In this document: positions 45,249 to 54,300 of the stretch, piece by piece
Layout: every line of letters begins with the position of its first letter
Position numbering within the stretch: the first letter of the stretch is position 1
DNA from: Planctomycetota bacterium
Lineage (GTDB): Bacteria > Planctomycetota > Phycisphaerae > UBA1845
Direction: 5' to 3'
DNA: 61,007 nt
NCBI GenBank assembly: GCA_024276605.1
Contig: JAJRWX010000011.1
Coordinates: forward strand, 1-61,007
Notes under the pieces: generated by a model
Database searches by the model: none
What the model was told of the DNA's origin: nothing
The model's input: the letters and a program-made list of their open reading frames with translations, nothing else
Made by a program: the position numbers and the translations under genes

Positions 45249-45860
45249 ATGAACCTAATCATGATACATCGTGCGTTTCTGCTAGCCGGCCTGATCGGGC
45301 ATAAGCTTGTGTGGATCGTGTTGAAGCGGCGGCAAGGTGGCCGGCACGTGAAAAACGCCGAACCATTGCCATTGAAAACCAAGATTGTAAAGACCTGCAA
45401 ATTGGCGATTTTGCTGGGTATCTTAGCTCAGACATTGATTCCAGAGTCATGGTTAGCCGACCAAGCGTTATTATCGCATCTATTGATTGCCAATGATTCA
45501 TTCAATTTAGTCGTGGTTGGCACCGTCTTGTTCACGATCGGTTTGACGGTAGCCATCCTGGGGCGTACGCAGTTAGGTGATAATTGGTCTGACATTGAAA
45601 CGGCTCAAGTACTTGAGAAACAGCGTGTGGTGTCACGCGGATTGTATCGATTCATCCGACATCCTATATATACAGGTGATCTATTGCTGCTGTGCGGATT
45701 GGAACTCGCCTTAAACAATTGGTTGGTACTCGGTGTCATCGTTCTGATGCCGATCGTGTTGCGCAAAGCTGTTCAAGAAGAGACTATGTTGATGGATGAG
45801 CTTGAAGGCTATGGCGAGTATTGTACTACGACCAAACGATTCATACCTTTCGTAGTGTGA
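45249..45860 (+). CDS. Isoprenylcysteine-methyltransferase-like membrane protein
   Basis: A 203-residue protein with four or five hydrophobic segments. The C-terminal core RGLYRFIRHPIYTGDLLLLCGLELALNNW and the later QEETMLMDELEGYGEYCTTTKRFIPFV are the SAM-binding signature of the ICMT/phospholipid methyltransferase family; I split them here at their natural boundary. Bacterial members usually methylate lipids or act on unknown substrates, so a prenylated protein target should not be assumed. It may modify a glycan or lipid carrier. ATG 45249 lies six bases after the broken GT2. Confidence 0.85.
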   Translation: MNLIMIHRAFLLAGLIGHKLVWIVLKRRQGGRHVKNAEPLPLKTKIVKTCKLAILLGILAQTLIPESWLADQALLSHLLIANDSFNLVVVGTVLFTIGLTVAILGRTQLGDNWSDIETAQVLEKQRVVSRGLYRFIRHPIYTGDLLLLCGLELALNNWLVLGVIVLMPIVLRKAVQEETMLMDELEGYGEYCTTTKRFIPFVV

Positions 45861-45907
45861 AACATCTTCAACGATAGAACATCTATTGAGTGTTGTCGGG
45901 GCATTTA

Positions 45908-47326
45908 ATGAATAAGCCAACGGTAGTGATGATTGGTGCCGGTCCAGCCGGGTTGGGAGCGGCGTGGCAACTCTGTCGTCAGCAGAAGGGGGATGCCATT
46001 GTCCTTGAGAAACTCGGTCAGCTTGGCGGCAACACAGGTAGTATGGAAATAGCCGGTATTCCGGTGGATTTTGGTAGTCATCGCCTCCATCCAGCCTGCG
46101 ATACACATATTCTTAATGACTTGCGTAAGCTTTTAGGCGATGACTTGCTCGATCGACCGCGCCATGGTCGTATTCGGCTGCGTGGTCGATGGATTCACTT
46201 TCCGCTCAAGCCGATCGATCTTGTGATGCGTTTACCCTGGTCATTCGGGTTTGGCGTAGCTTGCGACTCATTGAAGAAGTTTTTTTCCAGCGGCCATGTT
46301 CAGGGAGCGGAATCTTTTGCCACGGTACTTCACGCTGGTTTAGGACATACCATCTGCGAGGATTTTTATTTTCCTTATGCACGCAAAATTTGGGGAGAAG
46401 AGCCTGAAGCGTTATCAGCCATTCAGGCTCGACGCCGTGTATCTGCGGGTTCGCTGGGTAAAATGGTGCGTAAGGTGCTCTCCGCTGTGCCGGGTCTCAA
46501 ACCGCCGGGGGCGGGTCGCTTTTATTATTTGCGAAAAGGTTTTGGACAGATTTGCGATTCGATCGCACAAGCTGCGAAAGATGAGGGTGCCGACATACGA
46601 TTGAACGCATCTGTGAATAAAATAGAAGTGGGAAGACCGCATCAAATACATGTGCGCAAGGACAAAGCAGATGTCATTATCGAAGCCGATTATGTGTGGT
46701 CAACGATCCCCTTGGGCATATTGTCGAAAATCGTTTCCCCCACGCCTGACGAGACCGTCCGAAAAGCGGCTGATAGTTTACAATCGCGTGCCATGGTGTT
46801 GGTCTATCTGGTACTCGAACAATCCCAGTTTACGCCCTTCGATGCGCATTATTTTCCGGAAGCACATATCAAATTGACGCGCCTCTCTGAACCGAAAAAC
46901 TATAGCGCACGATCAGAACCATCCGATTGTACGGTACTATGCGGTGAGGTTCCCTGTCGGTTGGGTGATGAGGTGTGGAGCGCGACGGATGATAATCTTG
47001 GCGACATGATGCGAGATGCGCTGGATCGATCCGGCCTGCCGGTTCGATGTCGGGTTCGCCAAGTTGTGACGCGCCGTTTACCCCATGCTTACCCTATCTA
47101 TCTGTCAGGTTACGAAAATCATTTCCAAACGCTCGATGATTGGTCAAGTACTTTAGAACATGTCTTAACGTTTGGTAGGCAAGGTCTTTTTGCCCACGAT
47201 AATACCCACCATGCGCTGGCTATGGCTTACGCCGCAGTTGATTGCCTGTCTTCCGACGGCGCATTCGACAAAACGCGCTGGGCCTCATATCGCGAAGCGT
47301 TTCGGTCCCACGTAGTTGAAGATTAG
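45908..47326 (+). CDS. UDP-galactopyranose-mutase-like FAD protein
   Basis: A 472-residue flavoprotein related to the one at 21433 but without the membrane tail. It starts with the FAD motif [16 protein letters not shown], then GGNTGSMEIAGIPVDFGSHRLHP and RGRWIHFPLKPIDL. The last, FPL, is the substrate-loop type seen in this group. ATG 45908 has a GGGG stretch upstream; TTG 45890 would lengthen it by six residues. It ends the plus-strand operon and converges on the UbiA gene, 145 bases away. Substrate is probably a nucleotide- or lipid-linked sugar. Confidence 0.82.
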   Translation: MNKPTVVMIGAGPAGLGAAWQLCRQQKGDAIVLEKLGQLGGNTGSMEIAGIPVDFGSHRLHPACDTHILNDLRKLLGDDLLDRPRHGRIRLRGRWIHFPLKPIDLVMRLPWSFGFGVACDSLKKFFSSGHVQGAESFATVLHAGLGHTICEDFYFPYARKIWGEEPEALSAIQARRRVSAGSLGKMVRKVLSAVPGLKPPGAGRFYYLRKGFGQICDSIAQAAKDEGADIRLNASVNKIEVGRPHQIHVRKDKADVIIEADYVWSTIPLGILSKIVSPTPDETVRKAADSLQSRAMVLVYLVLEQSQFTPFDAHYFPEAHIKLTRLSEPKNYSARSEPSDCTVLCGEVPCRLGDEVWSATDDNLGDMMRDALDRSGLPVRCRVRQVVTRRLPHAYPIYLSGYENHFQTLDDWSSTLEHVLTFGRQGLFAHDNTHHALAMAYAAVDCLSSDGAFDKTRWASYREAFRSHVVED

Positions 47327-47471
47327 TCCAAGCTCTGGCAAACGCCACCAGGCCGAAGGTTTTTCTGCTGACGATAGGCCACAAGCTTGGGCGTACATGT
47401 GCCGATTGCTTGATTCCGATTCCAGAGAATGAACAAGCATCGGTAACGCGTAACTGATGCTACAGGAACGA

Positions 47472-48458
47472 CTACTTGATTACGGGATCCCAAACGAATT
47501 GTTCGAGGCCAACAGCTCTGATGATAGGGTCGTGGTAGGCGATAAACAGTGCGATGGTGAGCCAGAGTATGATACTTGCAATCATCATTTTGTCTTTGAG
47601 TATAATCTCCGTTGGGCCGGCGAACTTGCCGAGTTCTGCACACATGGTGTATCGAAAGATGCCATAGACCACAATGGGCAGGGTGTAGAACAAATGCTCT
47701 TTGTGGAAAGGGGTCGGATTTCGTCCGGGTTCCATGGTGTACAAGAGAAAGGTCATCACGGCTACGGCTGCGGAGGTCGTAAGTAAATGACTTAGCAGGC
47801 GCGGTGTGTAGCGAATGAGTGTGGCCCGGTGTTTGGCTGCTGATTTGTCGTTGCCGAGCATGGATAGTTCACATTGCCTTTTTCCGAATCCAAAGAAGAG
47901 GCAGAGTGTGAATACGCATCCGATCAACCATTGTGAGGCGACCACATCAACCGAAGCTGCGCCGGCCCACGCGCGAAGAACAAAACCCGTGGCTAAGACG
48001 ATTACATCCAATATCGCTTGGTTTTTCAACGTGATGGAGTAGGCCATCATTAAAATAAAGTAAGTGCCGAGGATGGCTGTAACAGTTGAGTTAATAAAGG
48101 TGGTCGCAATGAACAAGGCACCACTGATCAAGACTGCAGATAGTGCCAGGCCCGTGGCCGGAGAAATAGCGCCGCGGGCGATGGGGCGATCACGTTTTGT
48201 CGGATGACAAGCATCCGCTTTTCGATCGATGGCGTCGTTGATGGCGTAAATCGAGCTGGCGGCCAAGCAGAATGAAACAAAAGCTAAGATAGCGTCGAGC
48301 AGTGATTGGGGGGACGATAACTTCAGGCTGGCAGCCGGTCCTGCGAAGATGATGATGTTCTTGACCCATTGATGCGGTCGAAGCAGTGATACAAGATCGC
48401 CGAAGGAAAAGTGTGAAGTAGATTTGGCGTTCTCGTTGCTAGATTCAATAGTAGTCAT
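47472..48458 (-). CDS. UbiA-family decaprenyl-phosphate phosphoribosyltransferase-like protein
   Basis: A 328-residue membrane prenyltransferase with about nine segments. The motifs RPHQWVKNIIIFAGP and NDAIDRKADACHPTKRDRPIA match the DPPR-synthase branch (Rv3806c type), which attaches 5-phosphoribosyl to a polyprenyl phosphate, and differ from menaquinone or haem branches. In mycobacteria the product leads to the arabinose donor for wall glycans. Here no DprE1/DprE2 pair is present, so the sugar may stay ribose or be changed by another enzyme. It is the last gene of the exosortase operon, 32 bases after the TPR gene. Confidence 0.85.
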   Translation of the reverse strand: MTTIESSNENAKSTSHFSFGDLVSLLRPHQWVKNIIIFAGPAASLKLSSPQSLLDAILAFVSFCLAASSIYAINDAIDRKADACHPTKRDRPIARGAISPATGLALSAVLISGALFIATTFINSTVTAILGTYFILMMAYSITLKNQAILDVIVLATGFVLRAWAGAASVDVVASQWLIGCVFTLCLFFGFGKRQCELSMLGNDKSAAKHRATLIRYTPRLLSHLLTTSAAVAVMTFLLYTMEPGRNPTPFHKEHLFYTLPIVVYGIFRYTMCAELGKFAGPTEIILKDKMMIASIILWLTIALFIAYHDPIIRAVGLEQFVWDPVIK

Positions 48459-48490
48459 GATAGGGTCGAAACCTTACTGTTGGCTCACGG

Positions 48491-51400
48491 CTATGGGGAT
48501 GCTTCCTCGCCTAACACATTTTCAATGATGGTTTTTTCCTTCTCACTTAACCCCCCCAGACGTTTGTTTAGGATGAGTGCTTCTCGATATCGCCGTTCCA
48601 CCTGATTAACCTCTTGAGCCTGTGCGAGTACCATGCCCAAGTGGTATGTCGCGGCAGTTAAGGTTGAGGTTTGGCCTGCCATGCGGATGCACTTTCGCAA
48701 CACTGTTTTGGCCCGAGCGGTTTGACCTAATTTGGACAAAATAACACCGTGTGTGTCGAGCATTTCTGCGTTGGGTCGGCCGCCTGAACCTATATAGCGA
48801 TCTATCAGATGGGAAGCCTGCTCTGCTTTATTCATATGTTCGCTATAAAGCCAAGCCAGCGCGTTAACCGCTTGGGCGGAGTTGGGATTCATACCGATCG
48901 CTTGAAGGAAGTGTGATTCGGCGTCGGTATACTGCTCGGATTGATAGTAACATAAACCTAGGCGGTAGATGGCGTCTGCGCTATGGGAAGCGTAGGTCTG
49001 TGCGATCTCTCGAAGCCAGGCCATGCCGGCGGACCTTGCCTGGGGAGCATCTTGGCGAAGGCCCAGTATTTGCGCGGCAAATATCCACGAGTCGACGTCT
49101 TGTGGAAAAGCGTCTCGGCGGTCTTGAACTAGGGCTTGCATATCTGCCCAATTTTTTTGTCGCGCATGAAATCGTATAAGTGCCTGTATGGCGGCACTTG
49201 ATTTAGTAGTAGCAGAATCGATCTGATCCCAAAAATGTTGTGCTTGACTTACGTTGCCCATAGATTCATGTAGTCTCGCTAAGGCAACGATAGCCCCTAT
49301 CGCAGGGCGATTTTTCGAAGTGATTTGCTGAATGAACTGTATAGCCCGTGTACGCTGTCCTAACGCTATGTAAGACGTCGCCAATAAATCTAACGCCGTG
49401 TAATCGTCCACTCGTTTTTCCAAGACTTGCTGAAGAGGTGCTATAGCGCGTGCATGCTGACCTCGATATACAGCCAATTCCGCAGAGGCAAGTAGCAGGT
49501 CTGTATCGTCAGGATCAATGGCTAGTCCGGCTGAGACCGTCTTGTCTGCTGCAGAAAGTTTACCTTGACGAATTTGAACTGAGGCAAGCGTGTGATGAAC
49601 TTGCGGTACTGTCGAATCGGAGGCAATAGCTTTTAGAAGCCATCGTTCAGCAGCGTCATAGTCTGGTGGACGGTTGATACTCGCTAGTTGCCCTTTAATG
49701 GCCAGCGCTTGGGCATCGTCAGGTGCTTGCTCAAGTCTGTTTTGTACAATATCGGTTGTGCGGCGTAAGTCTTCCGGTGAGCCGTTTGATAAATAGAGTC
49801 TGGCCAGACGGATCGAAGAATTCGGATCTTCGCCACCGGCGATGAGTGCTCGTTCCATCAAGGTGCGCTGTTTGTCCGGTTGACCGTGCATGGCCCAAAA
49901 TTGAGCACATGAGGCTAGCAACGTGGCGTTGTCAGGTTCCAATTCCAGTGCTTTGGTGACTGATGCTTTGGCTTTATCAAATTGTTTTAAGCCCGCGTAT
50001 AGTTGTGCGAGCAGGACGTACAGTTCGCCATGATTATTGGTTCGTGCTGCTTGTTGAAGCGATGAGATAGCAGTCTCTTCTTTTCCCTGGGCGACTAATG
50101 CACGTGTTAATGACCACCATAGCGCGGGTTCTTGTGGGTGTCGTTGAAGATAATCACGCGCAATGGATTCCGCACGCTCATTGTTTCCACTGCGCCAATG
50201 TAGGCTGGCGGTAGTGGCAGCCCATGCGGGGTCATGGCCGCTGGCGGCAAGGAGTCGTTCGGCTGTTTCTATGGCAGCGGAGATGTCTTGAGTACGTACG
50301 TAATACTTCGTGCGAAGGCGCAGTACCGCAGGTTCATCCGGATTAGAACGAGTTAGATCACTCAAGACGGCGTCTGCTTCAATGAATCGTCCTAATTTAT
50401 TGAGCGATGTCACAAGACGTGCTGCAACAGGGCCTTCACCTAGCTCGGGTTGTTCGGAAATAGCGGAACGATAAATATCTATGGATTGGTCTAGTTCACC
50501 GCCTAATGCCAGCGCATCTCCGAGCCATATGCGAGGCGTTACCCAACGGGGACGTTGGTTAATACAATATTGCAATAGTTGTATGGCTTCTTGAAGATCC
50601 TTCTCATAACCGTTTGATCTGAGCAATGCGGCTGCACGAACTATGCGCCACTGTAAATCATCATCTCCCAAACGCAGGCGCAAGTGGTTGGCCATATCTA
50701 ACGATTCGTTGCGATCTGTTGTTAACTCAGCGAGTAACGAAGTCGCCGTCGAGTCGTCCGGGTTTAGTTGGATAGCTTGGCGAAGGGTTACGCAGGCGTT
50801 GTCGATTTGACCTTTAGCACGCTGCATGGCAGCCAGACCACGCAATAGTACGCCCATGGATTGAGGTGGCAGGTGCAAGGCGTCGATGTATTGTCGAATA
50901 TTTTCCGATTGATTCTTAGATAGCATCGTGCGCAATTGTAGAAGGTGAGCGCGCGGCGATTCCGGGTGAGCGCTAATGATCTTTTGTTGTAATTGTTGGC
51001 TACTTTCTGCTTGATTTGTTTGTAAGTAATCTGCATATCTCAGTGCCAGTATCAGGCCGAATTCGTTTTCTTGAAGGTGTTCGTTAACCCATGCAGCACA
51101 GGCCGGCGCAAAGCTGGTTAAGGCAAAACAATCCGCTAGGATTTGAGCGGCCATACTATTGGCTGTTACATCGTTAGCGTATGTGATGAGTTGTTGTTGA
51201 ATGTCAAGTTGGCGTTGTTGCGGTAGCGTTGCAAAAGGTGTGGTGGCTAGGTCGGCAGCCAGACTGAGCAGGGCATGCAATTGGTGTTGCTGATCCGTCG
51301 TAGGATGCGCACTATCGAGCCACGTATGCAAATGGTCTCGCCTACCGTGAATCCAGTCAATTTGGGCTAATCCATGTCTGGCAATAGCTGAGTGTTCGTC

Positions 51401-52672
51401 AGTCAATAGCAAGCGACGGTACATGTTGGAGGCCGCGCCGAAGTTGCTCGATTGTCGATAAGCAAGCGCGGCTAGTTCAAGTGTTTTTATATCGTTCGGT
51501 GCTAGTTTGAGAACTAATTCGAATGCTCGGGCGGCTTCAACCGGTTTTTTATCCAGCAATGCGCGTGTTCCCTTTAACGCATGGAGCCAAATTTGCACAC
51601 GGGGTGAGCGAGAGCGTGCTTGGGAAATGATCTCAATACAACTACCCGCTTTATCCGACTGTCGAGCGTCCAGGTAAAGTTCAGCGGCGCGAGCCATGAG
51701 ATTCATATCGATACCGTTGGCCCGTTCGACCATTTCATCTGCCACTTTGATCAGACTATCAGCTGAATTTGTGGTGCGTGCCCATGAGGCGAGAAGCTGC
51801 AAGCGTCCACGATGAGAGGGTTCTATGGCTTTGATTCGATCTAGGTACGCTTTGCTGATGTTGGTATGGCCTCGATCAAGCTCGTTATGGGCCGCGGCCA
51901 GAAGTATGGGGACATGCCGTGGTCCTAGCGCTAACGCCTGGTCCAAATGTTTTTGGGCGCTGTCGGTGTCTTGCTCGTGACGGAAGAAAGTAAAGGCCGC
52001 CAGATGGATTTCAGGTGCTTGCGGTTTTGCTTGAAGACCTCGCTGCATCCAGTAGCGTGCCAATTTTGTGTCATTCAAATCAATCAGGTAAGTAGATACG
52101 AGTAAGGGATACAAGGTGCCCGCTTGCGGCATCTGTTCGACGGCTTCAATCAAGCCAGCCACGGCGCGATCGAATGCGCCCAAACCGTGTCGCGCTGCGG
52201 CTAAGATGGTATGGGCTTCGGGGTTATCGGGGGCTGATATAACCCACTGCTGGGCAAGCTGCTCGGCGGGCCGGTATTCTCGAAGCGCAATATATAACTT
52301 AGCTAGTTCCGCAATGCCGAATAAGTTCTTGGGGGAGACGCGGTTGAGCTTCTTTAGGGTTTCGAGTGTGCGACCAATGACTCTTGGATCGTCTTTGGCC
52401 AATTCGATCAACGACTTGGCATAGCGGGATAACACATCCGGCGCTGACGGTACGCGGAGCAGATATTGACGATAACCCTGGGCGGCGTGACGCCAGTTTT
52501 GCTTGTCAGCTGCGTTATCCGCAGCGGCTAGCACGCGCTGTGTATTTTGTTGTCTTTGATACGCATAGAGTTTGTAGGCGCCGGTAAACATGACGGTAAG
52601 ACCAATGATGCCCCCAAATAGCCACCGTAGGCGAAAACGACGTTTTCGTGATGATGGTGCACCCCTTGCCAT
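48491..52672 (-). CDS. Giant TPR-repeat protein with N-terminal membrane anchor (PrsT-like)
   Basis: A 1393-residue protein with a basic N-terminus (SSRKRRFRLRW), one membrane segment (about 20-42) and then tetratricopeptide repeats to the end. Repeat cores such as ALELEPDNATLLAS, AIGMNPNSAQAVNALAWLYS and AIQLNPDDSTATSLL recur at 34-residue spacing. ATG 52672 has GGAG ten bases upstream and is preferred to GTG 52696. Very large TPR proteins (PrsT) accompany exosortase/PEP-CTERM exopolysaccharide loci, where they may organise export or assembly. It lies in the periplasm if the single anchor is oriented in the usual way. Homology to PrsT in particular is inferred from context and size. Confidence 0.85.
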   Translation of the reverse strand: MARGAPSSRKRRFRLRWLFGGIIGLTVMFTGAYKLYAYQRQQNTQRVLAAADNAADKQNWRHAAQGYRQYLLRVPSAPDVLSRYAKSLIELAKDDPRVIGRTLETLKKLNRVSPKNLFGIAELAKLYIALREYRPAEQLAQQWVISAPDNPEAHTILAAARHGLGAFDRAVAGLIEAVEQMPQAGTLYPLLVSTYLIDLNDTKLARYWMQRGLQAKPQAPEIHLAAFTFFRHEQDTDSAQKHLDQALALGPRHVPILLAAAHNELDRGHTNISKAYLDRIKAIEPSHRGRLQLLASWARTTNSADSLIKVADEMVERANGIDMNLMARAAELYLDARQSDKAGSCIEIISQARSRSPRVQIWLHALKGTRALLDKKPVEAARAFELVLKLAPNDIKTLELAALAYRQSSNFGAASNMYRRLLLTDEHSAIARHGLAQIDWIHGRRDHLHTWLDSAHPTTDQQHQLHALLSLAADLATTPFATLPQQRQLDIQQQLITYANDVTANSMAAQILADCFALTSFAPACAAWVNEHLQENEFGLILALRYADYLQTNQAESSQQLQQKIISAHPESPRAHLLQLRTMLSKNQSENIRQYIDALHLPPQSMGVLLRGLAAMQRAKGQIDNACVTLRQAIQLNPDDSTATSLLAELTTDRNESLDMANHLRLRLGDDDLQWRIVRAAALLRSNGYEKDLQEAIQLLQYCINQRPRWVTPRIWLGDALALGGELDQSIDIYRSAISEQPELGEGPVAARLVTSLNKLGRFIEADAVLSDLTRSNPDEPAVLRLRTKYYVRTQDISAAIETAERLLAASGHDPAWAATTASLHWRSGNNERAESIARDYLQRHPQEPALWWSLTRALVAQGKEETAISSLQQAARTNNHGELYVLLAQLYAGLKQFDKAKASVTKALELEPDNATLLASCAQFWAMHGQPDKQRTLMERALIAGGEDPNSSIRLARLYLSNGSPEDLRRTTDIVQNRLEQAPDDAQALAIKGQLASINRPPDYDAAERWLLKAIASDSTVPQVHHTLASVQIRQGKLSAADKTVSAGLAIDPDDTDLLLASAELAVYRGQHARAIAPLQQVLEKRVDDYTALDLLATSYIALGQRTRAIQFIQQITSKNRPAIGAIVALARLHESMGNVSQAQHFWDQIDSATTKSSAAIQALIRFHARQKNWADMQALVQDRRDAFPQDVDSWIFAAQILGLRQDAPQARSAGMAWLREIAQTYASHSADAIYRLGLCYYQSEQYTDAESHFLQAIGMNPNSAQAVNALAWLYSEHMNKAEQASHLIDRYIGSGGRPNAEMLDTHGVILSKLGQTARAKTVLRKCIRMAGQTSTLTAATYHLGMVLAQAQEVNQVERRYREALILNKRLGGLSEKEKTIIENVLGEEASP

Positions 52673-52773
52673 ACCTTGTGATCTCCGCGTATTCACTGTT
52701 CTATTTGTTTTTATCGGCTAATCGGAAAGTAATCAATGACTGCTGTTGTGGCGGGCGCCGTGTGATCGTCACC

Positions 52774-54231
52774 TTAGGTTAGCTGTTGCTCAGCCCGTTT
52801 GGCACGATTCGAATGTGCGCAAATACCTCGATTTCCCAAATACAAAGCGAGCGAGTTGACAAACTGTGGTAGGAACATGGTAAGCGGCGTACAAAAAATG
52901 ATCACGGTGTCCAGCCAGAACGACTGGTGTTTCACATATTCTACGTCGTAATAGATCCATTCTTGAAAATCTGACTGGTTTTCAACGCGTAGACGTAAAA
53001 CCTGCCAAAGTCCTGTGATACCCGGTTGAACCGATAGTCTAGTACGACGCCAACCGGGACACAATTGATTCTCACGGTCAGGAGAAGGACGTGGTCCCAC
53101 CATGCTCATTTGCCCCAGTAGAACGTTCCACAGTTGCGGAAGTTCGTCTATGTTGTAGCGACGCAGAAGGATACCGATTTTTGTCAGTCGTGGGTCGTTG
53201 TCGATTTTGAATTGTGGACCATCCACTTCGTTTTGGCAACGCAAAGAAGCCTGCATTTGAGCGGCATCTGCCACCATTGTACGAAACTTATAACAACGAA
53301 ACTCTCGCCCAGCCAACCCTTGACGTACATCCCCGTAAAATATCGGGCCGCGCGATGTCGTCTTAATCCAAATGGCCGTCATGACCAGAAGAGGAAAATT
53401 AATCATCAAGCCTATGAGTGCGTATATGATATCAAATGCGCGCTTGGTGAAATGATAAAGCCGGCTCTTTCGAGATGGTAAAATGGTGGGGTCTTCACCT
53501 TTTGTTGGCTGGCGAGATGATATCGGTGCTTTCGTAGTACGGATGCTACCGTTGATGGGCTTGGGTGAGTCTAGCGCCTGGTCGCACGGCGAAGCCATCG
53601 TAGACAATACGCAATGTGAGCGTGACCAACGCAAAGGTATTGCTGATTCCATGGCCCGCATACTATCTACGCCCCAACCGTGTTGCACTATATGTCGAAG
53701 GGTAGTTTCACTCACCGACGGGGGGGCATAAATAAAGTAGGATGGCCCGAAAATCAACGAATGGCTATCGCGGGAATCGCAATAGTGTCGTTCGATTTTT
53801 ACGACGGATCCGGAATCATCGATGAGAAGCGTTTCGGGGTATCGTGTCCGTGTGGAGGATCCTGGTGGACCGAAGATGAGCGCTTCGCGTTGTAATGGTC
53901 GTGTCACCGCATGGGCCGCGTCCCAATCGAGAATAGGCAATGCGCCCGCGTTGACCAACCAAATGGGGGATGTATCGGGTACGTTGAGGTCAACATGTCC
54001 ATCTGTCTGATCGTACCAACTGAAACGGTTTGAACCGATGCGTTTGGCAAAACGATCTTCGGCATTTTGTAAGGAGACAGGCAGCAAGATGGTAATTGGC
54101 TCAGTCCAACCATTGGCTGAACGCGTATACCAAGCGAGTTTATGACCGAAGAGGTTACGTTCGCTCTTCGGCGTGGACTCATCTAGGAGAATCCTATCGG
54201 CGCTGTGTTTGTCAAAGTGCAAGAATACCAT
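52774..54231 (-). CDS. Bacterial sugar-phosphate transferase (WcaJ/EpsL-like) with extra N-terminal domain
   Basis: The C-terminal half (about 255-470) is the initiating enzyme domain of bacterial sugar transferases: one membrane segment, then GPIFYGDVRQGLAGREFRCYKFRTM, LLRRYNIDELPQLWNVLLGQMSMVGPRP and PGITGLWQV, split here. It transfers a sugar phosphate to undecaprenyl phosphate, the first step of repeat-unit synthesis. The N-terminal 250 residues have no membrane segments typical of WbaP/WcaJ and do not form a domain I recognise; the run from ALPILDWDAAHAVTRPLQREALIFGPPGSS resembles a sugar-nucleotide-like fold. The ATG 54231 has only a weak ribosome binding site. It follows the BY-kinase by 69 bases. 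Confidence 0.88.
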   Translation of the reverse strand: MVFLHFDKHSADRILLDESTPKSERNLFGHKLAWYTRSANGWTEPITILLPVSLQNAEDRFAKRIGSNRFSWYDQTDGHVDLNVPDTSPIWLVNAGALPILDWDAAHAVTRPLQREALIFGPPGSSTRTRYPETLLIDDSGSVVKIERHYCDSRDSHSLIFGPSYFIYAPPSVSETTLRHIVQHGWGVDSMRAMESAIPLRWSRSHCVLSTMASPCDQALDSPKPINGSIRTTKAPISSRQPTKGEDPTILPSRKSRLYHFTKRAFDIIYALIGLMINFPLLVMTAIWIKTTSRGPIFYGDVRQGLAGREFRCYKFRTMVADAAQMQASLRCQNEVDGPQFKIDNDPRLTKIGILLRRYNIDELPQLWNVLLGQMSMVGPRPSPDRENQLCPGWRRTRLSVQPGITGLWQVLRLRVENQSDFQEWIYYDVEYVKHQSFWLDTVIIFCTPLTMFLPQFVNSLALYLGNRGICAHSNRAKRAEQQLT

Positions 54232-54300
54232 CGTCTAACTGTTCGTTTTGTTATGGTCGCAGTTGGTGCTTCTTCCCACTACGTGTTAACGACATCGTGT

